Program-made: the position numbers and the translations under genes | Source: Streptomyces sp. NBC_00258 | GTDB lineage: Bacteria > Actinomycetota > Actinomycetes > Streptomycetales > Streptomycetaceae | Assembly (NCBI RefSeq): GCF_036182465.1 | Contig: NZ_CP108081.1 | Coordinates: 7,192,001 to 7,256,000, forward strand | Length of the DNA: 64,000 bases | Direction: 5' to 3' | In this document: piece by piece, positions 50,525-60,800 of the stretch | Numbering within the stretch: position 1 is the first letter of the stretch | Layout: each line of letters begins with the position of its first letter | The notes under the pieces: model-generated | The model's database searches: none | What the model was told of the DNA's origin: nothing | Seen by the model: the letters and a program-made list of their open reading frames with translations, nothing else

Positions 50525-50560
50525 AAGGGGCCCGTACGACTTCGGTCGTACGGGCCCTTT
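50525..50560 (+). terminator. Strong terminator after tuf
   Basis: 16-bp stem with one G-T wobble (50525-50540 and 50545-50560), stable TTCG loop, then TTGC. Confidence 0.92.
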
Positions 50561-50672
50561 TGCTTTCCCGGCAGGCCCGCCGGGGCCATCCCGCCGGGGC
50601 CGTCCTGTAACGCGTTCGGCTGCCTGTTCCAAGTAGAAGTGACAGCAGGACGGACAACGGGAGGTTCACACC

Positions 50673-51269
50673 TTGGCACCCGACAGCAGAAGCCGGGGCG
50701 GTCCACCGGGAGAGATGTACGACCCGGCCGCCTTCGAGGTCTTCTATCGCCGCCATGTCGACACCGTCACCCGCTTCATGGCCCGGCGGGTCACCGACCC
50801 GCACACCGTCGCCGATCTCACCGCCGAGACCTTCCTCGCGGTGATCGACTCCGCCCGTGCCTACCGCCCCGACCTCGGGAGCGAGACGGCCTGGCTGTAC
50901 GGCATCGCACGCAACGTGGTGGCCGCGGAAGCCCGAAGAAGCGCGCGTCAGAACGTGCTCGGCGGCCGTATCGCCGGCCGCCGGCTGCTGGAAGGCGACG
51001 ACATCGACCGGCTGGAGGAGAAGCTCGACGCCGAGGAGGCCGGTCGTCGCGCGCTGGCCGCCCTGGACAGGCTCCCCGACGGCGAGCGCGCGGTGATGGA
51101 ACTCGTCGCCGTGGACCAGCTGAGCGTCACCGAGGCCGCCGTGGCGCTGGGCATACGCAAGGTCACCGCCCGGGTGCGGCTGCACCGGGCGCGCAGGTCG
51201 CTGCGCTCGGCGGCGGCCGGAGCCGACGGGCAGCAGGCAGCACTCACGTACGCAGGGGGAGAGGCATGA
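50673..51269 (+). CDS. ECF-type RNA polymerase sigma factor
   Basis: 198 residues. Region 2 (AFEVFYRRHVDTVTRFMARR, DLTAETFLAVI, WLYGIARNVVAAEARR) and region 4 (ALDRLPDGERAVMELVAVDQ, TEAAVALGIRKVTARVRLHR) are clear, with no region 3, so it is an ECF sigma factor. TTG at 50673 with GGGAGG upstream. The 4-base overlap with the next gene suggests a sigma/regulator pair; the signal is unknown. Confidence 0.9.
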   Translation: MAPDSRSRGGPPGEMYDPAAFEVFYRRHVDTVTRFMARRVTDPHTVADLTAETFLAVIDSARAYRPDLGSETAWLYGIARNVVAAEARRSARQNVLGGRIAGRRLLEGDDIDRLEEKLDAEEAGRRALAALDRLPDGERAVMELVAVDQLSVTEAAVALGIRKVTARVRLHRARRSLRSAAAGADGQQAALTYAGGEA

Positions 51270-51880
51270 GCGCCAGGACGACGAAGACCTTCGAGGACCG
51301 GCTGCTGAACGAACTCCAGCGGGAGATCGCTCTCAGGGCCGAGGACCCGCCGCAGCCGGAACCGGTGATCCGCCGCACGATCACCACTCGCCGGGCGCTG
51401 GTCGCCCTCGCGGCGTGTGTCGCCGCGGCGGGGGTGGTGGTGGGGCTGCCGTCGTCGCACGGCGGGTCGCCCGCGTACGCGGTGGAGCGGAACGGGGACG
51501 GCAGTGTCGCCGTCAGCATTGAGGACATCGAGCTGAGCGGCGACGACCAGAAGGAGCTGAGCGAGCGGCTGCGTGCCGAAGGCATCAGCATGACCGTCGA
51601 CAAGCCCAGGAACGGATATGTCTGTGCGGGGCGCCGCGGTGAGGCCTATCAGCCGGCCTTCGCCGTGGGGCCGTCGCGTGGCACCGGTGAGGTGTTTCCA
51701 CCCATGCGCGCCTTCACTCTGCGCCCTGGCGATTCCGTGGTGTTCGAGGAGCCGCAGTGGGGGACGCGGGACCCCGCTCCCGCTGCGATCGTGACTGCTT
51801 ACAAGGGGCGGGCCGAGCCCTGCCGGGAAGTGCCCTGGGACGGGAGTGGTGCCCGTAGGGACTCCTTCGAGGAGAAGTAG
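51266..51880 (+). CDS. Membrane-anchored partner of the ECF sigma factor
   Basis: 204 residues. A 40-residue N-terminal cytoplasmic part, one transmembrane helix (ALVALAACVAAAGVVVGLP) and an extracytoplasmic part with two cysteines (residue ranges near NGYVCAGRR and EPCREVPW). No zinc-binding HxxxCxxC motif is visible, so it is not a ZAS-type anti-sigma factor. The ATG overlaps the sigma stop. A role in sensing or sequestering the sigma factor is inferred from position. Confidence 0.7.
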   Translation: MSARTTKTFEDRLLNELQREIALRAEDPPQPEPVIRRTITTRRALVALAACVAAAGVVVGLPSSHGGSPAYAVERNGDGSVAVSIEDIELSGDDQKELSERLRAEGISMTVDKPRNGYVCAGRRGEAYQPAFAVGPSRGTGEVFPPMRAFTLRPGDSVVFEEPQWGTRDPAPAAIVTAYKGRAEPCREVPWDGSGARRDSFEEK

Positions 51881-51885
51881 GCCGG

Positions 51886-51917
51886 GCGGCCCGCACGGCG
51901 TCGACCGTGCGGGCCGC
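51886..51917 (+). terminator. Terminator after sigma-factor operon
   Basis: Perfect 13-bp stem (51886-51898 and 51905-51917), loop 6. Confidence 0.8.
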
Positions 51918-51986
51918 TCGATGCTCCGCCCTTCGAAACTATTCGGCGCGTTCGACCCGTTGTCCCCTCGCCTCACTCCCTCCACC

Positions 51987-52009
51987 ATTTGTCATGGCGA
52001 TGAGCAAAT
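51987..52009. promoter_or_regulatory. Imperfect palindrome upstream of GH115 gene
   Basis: ATTTGTCAT-N4-ATGAGCAAAT, nearly symmetric apart from one inserted base, AT-rich against its surroundings and 33 bases before the GH115 start codon. A candidate site for a xylan-responsive repressor; unproven. Confidence 0.4.
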
Positions 52010-52042
52010 TCGGCCTTCGGGATGACCGGCGAGGGGTGTGGC

Positions 52043-55000
52043 ATGTCCGCGGACATCAGTCGGAGAACCGTTCTGGGAGCGGGTGCGGGGCTCGCCGTGG
52101 TGCCCGCTCTGCCGGGGGTGGCGCGGGCGGAGGAGGCGGCGGTGGGCGGCGGGCCGGGAGTGGCGGGTGGACCGAAGATCACCGATCCTGGCGCGTACCT
52201 CTCCTTCACGCCCGTGCCGGGGGCCTTCGCGCTGGTCGGAGCGCCGGTGGTGGTCAGCTCCGAGGATCACCCCGGAGTCGTACGGGTCGCAGGGGATCTG
52301 CGGGACGACATCGAGCGGGTCACGGGTGTGCGGCCGGGTTCGGCGGTGGCGCGGGAGGTCGTCCTCGTCGGGACGATCGGGCGCAGTCCGCTGATCGACG
52401 GGCTGATCGCGGCCGGGAAGCTCGACGTCGGCGGGATCCGGGGCAAGTGGGAGACCTCGCTGCAGACCGTGGTCGAGCGGCCGATGCCCGGGGTGGAGCG
52501 GGCCTTCGTCGTCGCGGGCAGTGATCCGCGCGGCACGATCTTCGGGGCATACGACGTCTCGTACGGGATCGGGGTCTCGCCCTGGTACTGGTGGGACGAC
52601 GTGAGGCCGGTGCGGCGGAGCGAGGTGTATGTGCTGCCGGGGCGGTACAGCCAGGGAACGCCGGTGGTGAAGTACCGCGGGGTCTTCATCAACGACGAGA
52701 ACCCGGCGCTGGGGACGTGGGCGCCCGCGTTCTTCGGTCCGGGGAAAGCCCCTGGCCATCCCGGGGGCTTCAACGCGGACTTCTTCGCCAGGGTCTTCGA
52801 GGTGCTGCTGCGGCTGAAGGCGAACTATCTGTGGCCGGCGGTGTGGGGGCGGGCCTTCGCCGAGGACGATCCCGAGAACCACGCGAGGGCGAAGACGTAC
52901 GGGATTGTCATGGGCACGTCTCATGAGGCGCCCATGATGCGGGGTATCGAGGAGTGGAACCGGCATGCGGTGTCGGCCGTGCGTGACGGTGCGGGGAATG
53001 TGGTGACGCCGGGTCGTGACCCGTACGGCGGCACCGGGGAGTGGTCGTACCGGCGCAACTCCGAGGCGATCAGGGCGTACTGGCGCGAGGGCGTGCGGCG
53101 CATGGTCGACCAGGACTTCGAGGGCGTCGTCACGCTCGGGATGCGGGGGAACGGGGACACGAGCCTGCCCGACGGTGACGGCATCGAGCTGATGCAGGAG
53201 ATCATCGCGACGCAGAGATCGATCATCGAGGACGTCACCGGGCGCCCGGCCGCCGAGACCCCGCAGGTGTGGACGCTCTACAAGGAGGTCCAGCGGTACT
53301 GGGACCGCGGGCTGCGGGCGCCGGACGACGTGACCGTCGTACTGACGGACGACAACTGGGGCAACATCCGCAAGCATCCGGATCCGGCGGAGGCGGTTCG
53401 GGGCGGCGGGTACGGGCTGTACTACCACTTCGACTACGTCGGCGTCGGCCGCAACTACAAGTGGGTGGACACCACTTCGCTGCCGAACATGTGGGACCAG
53501 CTCCACCAGGCGGTCGAGTACGGGAACCGGGAGTTGTGGGTCACCAACGTCGGCGACTTGAAGGGGAACGAGCTGCCGACCGAGTTCTTTCTCAACTACG
53601 CCTGGGATCCCGAGCGTTGGCCGCTGGAGAGGCTGGAGGAGTGGGAGCGGAGGTATGCGCGGCAGAACTTCGGTGAGAGGTCTGCTTCCGAGATCGCGTC
53701 GGTGCTGGCGAGGTACGCGCAGCTCCAGTCGCGCCGCAAGCCGGAGTTGTTGAACCGCAGGATCACTCTGGTGGAAGGGAAGGTCGTGTACGACGACCAG
53801 GAGACGCCCTTCCACTTCGGTCACCGTGAGCTGGAGCGGGTGACGGAGGAGTGGCGGCGGCTGGGGAAGGACGCGGCGCGGATCGGCCGACGGCTGCCGG
53901 CCGCGGACCAGGACGCGTGGTTCGAGCTCGTCGGGTACGAGGTGGAGGCGACGGCCAACCTGTACGGGCTGCGGGAAGCGGAGTTCACCAATCTGCTGTA
54001 CGCGCGGCAGGGGCGGGCCGCGACGAACGACCTGGCGGCTGAGGCGGAGGCCGGGCTGGCCCGGGACTTCGCTCTCGCCGAACGCTTCAACTCCCGGGTG
54101 GCGGGCGGCAAATGGCGTGGTTTCCAGACGCAGCCGCACATCGGCTACGGGGATGTGGAGCGGTACGGGCCGAACGCGCCGTGGCAGCAGCCGGAGCGGG
54201 ACAACGTGGCGTTGCCGGACGAGATCTTTCCGGCGGTGAAACGGATCGAGGTGCCGGCGGCCGCTGAGATGGGGGTGGCGGTGGACGGGGCCGAGTCGGG
54301 GGAGTGGTGGCCCGGGGAGGCGGGGGAATCGCCGGGTGCGGCTGTGCTGCCTGTCTTCAGCCCGCACCAGACCCGGCCCGACCAGTACATCGAGGTCTTC
54401 AACCGGGGGCGTACGGCCTTCGACTGTCGGATCACGCCGTCGGTGCCGTGGATCAGGGTCGACCGTCCGCGGGGCCGGGTCGAGAAGCAGGTGCGGGCGG
54501 TGCTGACGGTGGACTGGGCCCGGGCTCCGCGGGGGCGGACGGAAGCGTCGGTGACCGTGGAGGGGGCGGGCGCGGTGGTGACGGTCGGGGTGGTCGCCGA
54601 GCAGCCGTCGGCGCGTGGGGTGCGTGGACTGCGGGGGTTCGTCGAGGCGGGCGGGTACGTGGCCGTCGATGCCGAGCACTTCGAGCGCTCGGTGGGGACG
54701 TGGCGGCGTATCGACGGGATCGGGCGTACGGGGGCGGGGGTGACGCCATGGCCGGTGACGGCTCCGAGGCGGACGCCTGGGGGATCGTCTCCGCGGCTGG
54801 AGTACGAGGTGAGCCTGCTGTCCGCGGGGGAGGTCACGGTGTGGGCGTACCTGTCTCCGCGGAACCCGACCTTGCCGACCGGCGGGCTGAAGTACGGGAT
54901 CTCCTTCGACGGGGACGCCCCGCAGACCGTCGACATCCACGCGGCCACGGGCGCCGACGACGGCCTGATGGACATCGAGTGGGCCCGCAACACATCGGAC

Positions 55001-55165
55001 AACGTCAACCGCACGTCTACGCGCCACACGATCGGGGCTGCCGGGGTGCACCGGCTGAAGTTCTGGATGGTCGATCCGACGGTGGTGGTGCAGCGGCTGG
55101 TGATCGATACGGGTGGATTGACGCCGACGTATCTGGGGCCGCCGGAGAGCTACCGCGTTCGCTGA
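52043..55165 (+). CDS. Secreted GH115 xylan alpha-1,2-glucuronidase
   Basis: 1040 residues. Twin-arginine signal ISRRTVLGAGAGLAVVPALP ends ARA near residue 30, so the enzyme is exported folded. Catalytic region contains KYRGVFINDENPALGTWAP, RLKANYLWPAVWGRAF, GIVMGTSHEAPMMR and TVVLTDDNWGNIRK, all GH115 landmarks; the last 200 residues form the C-terminal beta domain. It removes (methyl)glucuronic acid from xylan, including internal substitutions. ATG at 52043 with GAGGGG 6 bases upstream. Probably one operon with the xylanase. Confidence 0.9.
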   Translation: MSADISRRTVLGAGAGLAVVPALPGVARAEEAAVGGGPGVAGGPKITDPGAYLSFTPVPGAFALVGAPVVVSSEDHPGVVRVAGDLRDDIERVTGVRPGSAVAREVVLVGTIGRSPLIDGLIAAGKLDVGGIRGKWETSLQTVVERPMPGVERAFVVAGSDPRGTIFGAYDVSYGIGVSPWYWWDDVRPVRRSEVYVLPGRYSQGTPVVKYRGVFINDENPALGTWAPAFFGPGKAPGHPGGFNADFFARVFEVLLRLKANYLWPAVWGRAFAEDDPENHARAKTYGIVMGTSHEAPMMRGIEEWNRHAVSAVRDGAGNVVTPGRDPYGGTGEWSYRRNSEAIRAYWREGVRRMVDQDFEGVVTLGMRGNGDTSLPDGDGIELMQEIIATQRSIIEDVTGRPAAETPQVWTLYKEVQRYWDRGLRAPDDVTVVLTDDNWGNIRKHPDPAEAVRGGGYGLYYHFDYVGVGRNYKWVDTTSLPNMWDQLHQAVEYGNRELWVTNVGDLKGNELPTEFFLNYAWDPERWPLERLEEWERRYARQNFGERSASEIASVLARYAQLQSRRKPELLNRRITLVEGKVVYDDQETPFHFGHRELERVTEEWRRLGKDAARIGRRLPAADQDAWFELVGYEVEATANLYGLREAEFTNLLYARQGRAATNDLAAEAEAGLARDFALAERFNSRVAGGKWRGFQTQPHIGYGDVERYGPNAPWQQPERDNVALPDEIFPAVKRIEVPAAAEMGVAVDGAESGEWWPGEAGESPGAAVLPVFSPHQTRPDQYIEVFNRGRTAFDCRITPSVPWIRVDRPRGRVEKQVRAVLTVDWARAPRGRTEASVTVEGAGAVVTVGVVAEQPSARGVRGLRGFVEAGGYVAVDAEHFERSVGTWRRIDGIGRTGAGVTPWPVTAPRRTPGGSSPRLEYEVSLLSAGEVTVWAYLSPRNPTLPTGGLKYGISFDGDAPQTVDIHAATGADDGLMDIEWARNTSDNVNRTSTRHTIGAAGVHRLKFWMVDPTVVVQRLVIDTGGLTPTYLGPPESYRVR

Positions 55166-55204
55166 GTCGTACTTGTCGAGCAGTTTTCATTGGAGGGACC
55201 GCAC

Positions 55205-56275
55205 ATGAAGAAGTTCCGCATGCCTGTTGTCGGGCTGCTCAGTGCGATGCTGCTGGTCACGGGCGTCGTGGGCGTACAGACGGCTTCCGCGGATGAGCTG
55301 TCACCGGTTCCGCTGCGGGCGCTCGCCGAGCGTGCCGACCTGCGGATCGGTACGGCCGTGGACATGGCGGCGCTGGGCGAGGACACGACGTACCGGCGGG
55401 CGACCGGGCGGGAGTTCAACTCCGTCACCGCCGAGAACGTCATGAAGTGGGAGGTCGTCGAGCCGACGCGGGGGGCGTACGACTGGTCGGGGGCGGATGA
55501 GTTGGTGCGGTTCGCGCGTGACCGGGGGCAGGTGGTGCGCGGGCACACGCTGGTGTGGCACAGCCAGTTGCCGGGGTGGCTGACGACGGGGGTGGCGGAC
55601 GGTTCGATCGGAGCGGAGGAGCTTCGGGGGATCCTGCGCAAGCACGTCACCACGGAGGTCAAGCGGTACAAGGGCAGGATCCAGCAGTGGGACGTGGTGA
55701 ACGAGGTCTTCGAGGAGGACGGCTCGCTGCGGAACTCGATCTGGCTGCAGAAGCTCGGACCGTCGTACATCGCCGACGCCTTCCGCTGGGCGCACGCCGC
55801 GGACCCGAAGGCGAAGCTCTTCCTGAACGACTACAACGTGGAGGGCGTCAACGCGAAGTCGACCGCCTACTACGAACTGGCGAAGCGGCTGCGGGCGGAG
55901 GGCGTTCCCGTGCAGGGCTTCGGGATCCAGGGGCATCTGGCGATCCAGTACGGCTTCCCGGGGGATGTGGCGGGGAACCTCGCGCGGTTCGAGCGCCTGG
56001 GGATGCAGACCGCCTTCACCGAGGTGGACGTACGGATGATCCTGCCCGCGGACGAGGAGAAGCTCGCCACGCAGGCGGCGTACTTCCGAGGGCTGCTGGA
56101 TGCCTGCCTGGGGGCGCGGAGTTGCAGGTCCTTCACCGTGTGGGGGTTCACGGACAAGTACTCGTGGGTGCCGGGGGTCTTCGCGGGGCAGGGGGCGGCG
56201 ACGTTGCTGGGTGAGGACTTCGGACGGAAGCCGGCTTATGGGGCTGTGGGGGAGGGGTTGGCGGCGGGGCGTTGA
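55205..56275 (+). CDS. Secreted GH10 endo-beta-1,4-xylanase
   Basis: 356 residues. Sec signal ending TASA at residue 29. The GH10 fold shows WEVVEPTRGAYDW, HTLVWHSQLPGW, the acid/base Glu167 in QWDVVNEVFEE, and the nucleophile Glu273 in FTEVDVRM. No carbohydrate-binding module follows, so it is a single-domain enzyme. GGAGGGA precedes the ATG at 55205. With GH115 upstream, the pair should cleave glucuronoxylan backbones and their side chains. Confidence 0.94.
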   Translation: MKKFRMPVVGLLSAMLLVTGVVGVQTASADELSPVPLRALAERADLRIGTAVDMAALGEDTTYRRATGREFNSVTAENVMKWEVVEPTRGAYDWSGADELVRFARDRGQVVRGHTLVWHSQLPGWLTTGVADGSIGAEELRGILRKHVTTEVKRYKGRIQQWDVVNEVFEEDGSLRNSIWLQKLGPSYIADAFRWAHAADPKAKLFLNDYNVEGVNAKSTAYYELAKRLRAEGVPVQGFGIQGHLAIQYGFPGDVAGNLARFERLGMQTAFTEVDVRMILPADEEKLATQAAYFRGLLDACLGARSCRSFTVWGFTDKYSWVPGVFAGQGAATLLGEDFGRKPAYGAVGEGLAAGR

Positions 56276-56286
56276 CCCGGGGCTTG

Positions 56287-56514
56287 TCAGCCGTTGCCCT
56301 TGGGGTCGGATTTGGGCCTGTCCTTGTCCGCATAGCGCGGCAGGTTCTCCGTCGAGATCGTCAAGTCGCCGATGGTGACGTCCTCGCCGTGGACGAAGTC
56401 CTTGCGGGTCGCGTATCGGGGGCCGCTCGGCCTTGCGGTGCCGGTTGGCCGTTCATCGGGACGGGAGGCTCCGGGTGTCGGTGTGAGCGGCGGGGTGGGG
56501 CTGGGGCCGCGGTA
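56287..56514 (-). pseudogene. C-terminal remnant of an unknown protein
   Basis: On the minus strand a frame after the stop at 56515 reads PSGPRYATRKDFVHGEDVT and then ISTENLPRYADKDRPKSDPK to a TGA at 56287. It has no start codon upstream of its conserved-looking part before the preceding stop, so it looks like the surviving C-terminus of a longer protein. Family unknown. Confidence 0.4.
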
Positions 56515-56900
56515 CTACTGCATGTTCTGCACGTGCGGATGTTCGGGTGAGGCCGTGCACACGTACAGCTGCATATGGAGGCACGGTCGACGATCACGCG
56601 TTCCTCCGGCGTGAGGAGGTCGGCGCCCTCGGCGCGCGGCCGGGCCCAGGCCTCGGCGAGGATGCGCCGCTGAAGCCGTACGTCGTCGGGGGCGACACCG
56701 TGGTGCCACGGCCCGTCGTGATCCGGGCAGGTGGGCCACGGTTCCTCGGCCGGCCACAGCAGGGGGCCGCCGATCGAACTGTCCGCAGCGGTGGGCGTAC
56801 CGGTGCGCGGGTGCAACCGGACGGCAGTGCGGGCCATCGGTGCCAACTCGGGGAAGAGAACGGTGACGTCGAGGGGGCGGGGTGGGGTGGTGCGGGGCAT
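56515..56900 (-). pseudogene. Decayed DUF1963-like gene with internal deletion and frameshift
   Basis: The frame from ATG at 56900 begins MPRTTPPRPLDVTVLFPEL, continues VRLHPRTGTPTAADSS and GGPLLWPAEEPWPTC, then VRLQRRILAEAWARP, a start I associate with a streptomycete family of about 300 or more residues. Around 56580 the sequence jumps to another frame that ends QLYVCTASPEHPHVQNMQ and a stop at 56515, which resembles the C-terminus of the same family. Most of the middle is missing. Family recall is from memory. Confidence 0.6.
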
Positions 56901-57057
56901 GGAGGAGAGGGTAGGCGCCCCCCTGCGGGGCGCGCGTCCCATATCCGCTGGCCTCAGCATCTGTTTGGCCCCGGCATCTGCTTGGTCTCGACGGGATGAT
57001 CTGTACGAGACTGTGGCGATGTGATGTATCGATCGGTGTGCAGCGGAGGCGGACGGC

Positions 57058-57690
57058 ATGCCCATCCCTGAGGAGTTGCTCGCGCGTTCGGTGTTCGCGT
57101 CGCTCGGGGGCGTCGTGGAGATCGGGGCCGTGAACTTCACCGGCACCTGGAGGCTCGCCGACGTCTCGGTGGGCGATTTCCTGGAGCGCAGAGGGAAGGA
57201 CCTGGGGCGCCTCATGGACGGCATCCAGGAGGTCTGCCGGTTCGGTGCTCCGGCCACGGCGATCGCCGGCGAGCTGGGGTATCTGTGGGATCACGAGGTG
57301 ACGCCGGAGTTTCTGCTGCTGTGGTCGGCGGGTCTCACGGGGGTCCCGGAGCCTCTCGAAGAGCTTGCCGAACCGCGTGTGGTGCAGCGCATGTGCCGGA
57401 TGGGCGCCGACCTCCAACTGACGCAATTCCTCCAGGCTTTGATCACTGCCGCCATCTGCGCCGAGGTGGAGGAACGGGCCGGAGCGGCCCATATCGCCGA
57501 GATCCTCGGCATCGCATCCGACCTGGTGGACGCCTCGGGCCGTAGCTCGCCTGAAACGGCCTTCCGCATGTGGCGGGTCGCCCACCTGCCGGGCATCCTT
57601 CGCCCGGATTCAGAGGCGCCGGAGAGTGGGCGGGCCGCGTTTCGCGCGTACGACTACGAGATGGAGAGGGCACTCGTGCCAGCCGTATGA
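57058..57690 (+). CDS. Hypothetical protein upstream of RHS toxin
   Basis: 210 residues, mainly helical. No domain recognised. A ribosome site GGAGGCGG lies before the ATG at 57058. Segments such as AGELGYLWDHEVTPEFLLLW and FLQALITAAICAEVEERAG are regular coding sequence. The gene is 137 bases before the RHS toxin and could be an accessory protein for it or unrelated. Confidence 0.6.
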   Translation: MPIPEELLARSVFASLGGVVEIGAVNFTGTWRLADVSVGDFLERRGKDLGRLMDGIQEVCRFGAPATAIAGELGYLWDHEVTPEFLLLWSAGLTGVPEPLEELAEPRVVQRMCRMGADLQLTQFLQALITAAICAEVEERAGAAHIAEILGIASDLVDASGRSSPETAFRMWRVAHLPGILRPDSEAPESGRAAFRAYDYEMERALVPAV

Positions 57691-57826
57691 GATCCCGCCC
57701 GGCCGGAGTGCCGGCTCTGTCCAGATCGGTTCGGAGTTTCGGGCGGCAGCTTGATCGCACCGGTGTCCCCGGTAAGTTCACGTGTGCACACGGATGTCTT
57801 TGGTACTGGCGTGACGGGGTTGCGGC

Positions 57827-60800
57827 GTGGCGGGTTATCGGCCGACGGACTGGCATGTGCTGGATCTGGAGAAGGATCCGACGCCGGGGGATCCGGTCCG
57901 GGTGAAGTCGTTGGCGAAGAATCTGCACGATTTCGCGGATGACGTGCAGGACGCCCTGCGCCTGGTGAAGGGGATGGCGGACGAGGACGCCGTCCTGACG
58001 ATGGTGGGCAAGACCGCCGATGTGTTCCGGGACGAGTTCTCCGGTGTCCCGAAGAATCTCAAGAAGCTGAAGAAGTCCTACGACCTGGCCGGGGATGCGC
58101 TGGCGGCGTACTGGCCGCAGTTGGAGCGCGCCCAGGCCCTCGCCGACAAGGCGCTGGCCCAGGGGCGGGAGGCGCAGGCGGACCTCTCCTCCGCCAAGTC
58201 GCGTCTGTCGTCGGCTGATTCGTGGGTCACTCGCGCCAACAAGGAGGCGGACAAGTACAAGGAGGACAAGGACGCGGGCAAGGATGTCCCGAAGCCGGAC
58301 GAGTCCAAGGTCCGTGCCGCGACGAGGGATGCGCAGAGCGCGGAGTCCGCGCAGACGTCCGCCCAGTCGGACGTCACCTCCGCCTCCAATGCCCTCGACG
58401 CGGCGAAGAAGATGGCGGCTGATGCGCGCAGGATGCGCGAGGACGCGGCCGGTGATGCCAAGCGGAAACTCGATGAGGCGTCCGACGCGGGGATTCAGAA
58501 CCGTAAGTGGTACGAGGAGGTCGGCGACTGGTTCGTCGACAATTGGGACACCATCGTCGCCGTCTGCAAAGTTGTCGTCGCCGTCCTCGGCATTGTTGCC
58601 ATGATCATCGGCGGGCCGATCCTGGGCGCGATCGTTCTGATCGCCGCCCTGGTCGTCCTGGCCGACACCCTTAACAAGTACGCGAAGGGACAAGCGTCCC
58701 TATGGGATGTGGCGTTCGCCGCGCTTGACTGCATACCCGGCATGAAGGGCCTCACCAGCCTCGGAGGTCTTGCCAAGGGACTCAAGGCTCTCGGCAGGAC
58801 CGGCTTGAAGGGTATGGCCGCAGGAGCCAAGGGGCTGGGCCGTCAGATGCGGCAGTCAGCCGTGCAGATGTTCAAGCGGAACGGCTGTGGTGACCCTGTT
58901 GACGTCGCCACCGGCGAACTGATCATGCCGTCCACCGATGTCGAACTCCCGGGCGTCCTCGCCCTGGTCGTCGAACGGCACCACATATCCACCTACCGCT
59001 CCGGTCGCTGGTTCGGCCCTTCGTGGGCTTCGACCCTTGACCAACGGCTGGTACTGGACGACGCGGGCGTACGGTTCCACACCGCGGACGGCATGATTCT
59101 GGAGTACCCCGTGCCGCTCGCCGATCCCGACCAGCTGGTGATGCCGGTGGAAGGGCCTCGGTGGGGTCTGCTCTGGAGCGGGCAGCCTGGCGCGCCGATG
59201 AGCGTGTACCAGCGAGAGACCGGCCGCACCCTGCACTTCGCGTCCGTCCCGGGTTCCCCCGGTGCCGAGTTTCCCCTGACCGCCATCACCGACCGCAACG
59301 GCAACCGCATCGGTCTCACCTACACCGCTGACGGTGCCCCTGCGGAACTTGCCCATTCCGGCGGCTACCGCGTCGGCGTGGCCACCCATGATGGGAGAGT
59401 CACCTCCCTGACGCTGCTCAGCGACCCCGCGCGGCCGCTGCTTCTGGCCTACGGCTACGACCAGGCTGGGAACCTGTCGGAGGTCTACAACTCCTCAGGC
59501 CTGCCGATGCGGTTCTCCTATGACGATCATGCACGGCTGGTCCGTTGGGAGGACCGCAACGGCACCTGGTACCGCTACGAGTACGACGCGGACGGCCGGT
59601 GTGTGTTCTCCACCGGCACGGACCGCCTGCTGGAGTACTCGTACAACTACGACCTGGCCAACCACCGCACAACCGCCACGAACTCCCTTGGCGACGCGAC
59701 GGTCTATCAGTTCAACGACGCCTTCCAACTCATCGCCGAAACAGATCCGCTGGGCCACACCACCACGCACGAATGGGACCGCTACGACCGCATCCAGGCC
59801 GTCACCGATCCGCTGGGGCAGACCACACGCTATGCCTACGACGAGCACGGCGACCCAGTAGCCGTCATCCGGCCGGACGGTAGTCGAAGCGTCGCGGTGA
59901 ACGGTGAACACGGCCTGCCTGTGGCCGTGACCCAGCCTGACGGGCATGTCTGGCGCATGGAGTACGACTCGCGCGGCAACCTGACCGCCGAGACCGATCC
60001 CACCGGCGCCAAGCTGTCCTACCAGTACAACGGCATCGGCGCGGTCACCACGATCACCGATGCTGCCGGGCGATCAGCGCTGATGGACACGGACGCCACG
60101 GGCATGCCGGTAGCGACCACCGACGCCGAGGGCTCGACGACACGGTACGAGCGCGACGCTTTCGGCAGACTCGCGGCGCAGACCGGTCCGGACGGGGCAC
60201 GCACGCGGTTCGAGTGGACGCCTGAGGGCAAGCTGAGCCGACGCACGCTGCCTGGCGGCACCACCGAGCGGCGGGTCTACGACGGCGAGGGAAATCTCGT
60301 CGAGCATGTGGACCCCGCCGGGCAGGTGACGCGCTTCGAGTACGCCGGATTCGACCGTCCCGCGGCCAGGACCGATCCGGACGGGTCGCGTCTTGAGTTC
60401 GCCTACGACGTCGAACTCCGCGTGACGTCGGTGACGAACCAACTGGGCGACGCCTGGCGATACTTCTACGACAAGGCGGGCAGGCTGGCCCGCGAGCAGG
60501 ACTTCGGCGGGCGCACGCAGAGCTACCGCCACGACGCGGCCGGCCGGCTGGTGGAGCAGACCAACGGCGCGGGTGAGTCCACCGTGTACGTGCGGGACAT
60601 GCTCGGCAAGGTGCTGGAGCAGCGGGCTCCTGAAGAGGTCACGACCTACACCTATGACCCGGTCGGCAACCTGAGCCAAGTACGCGGCAGGCACGCCGAG
60701 TTGACCTACGAACGCGACGCGCTCGGCCGGGTCCTGGCCGAGACGTGCAACGGCGCCACCGTGCGCTCGACGTACGACGTGCTCGGCAGGCGCACCCGCC

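Noticed and set aside
56361..57257. Single intact minus-strand gene across this interval
   Set aside because: It starts in sequence antisense to the gene at 57058, and its C-terminal part is out of frame relative to the conserved ending.
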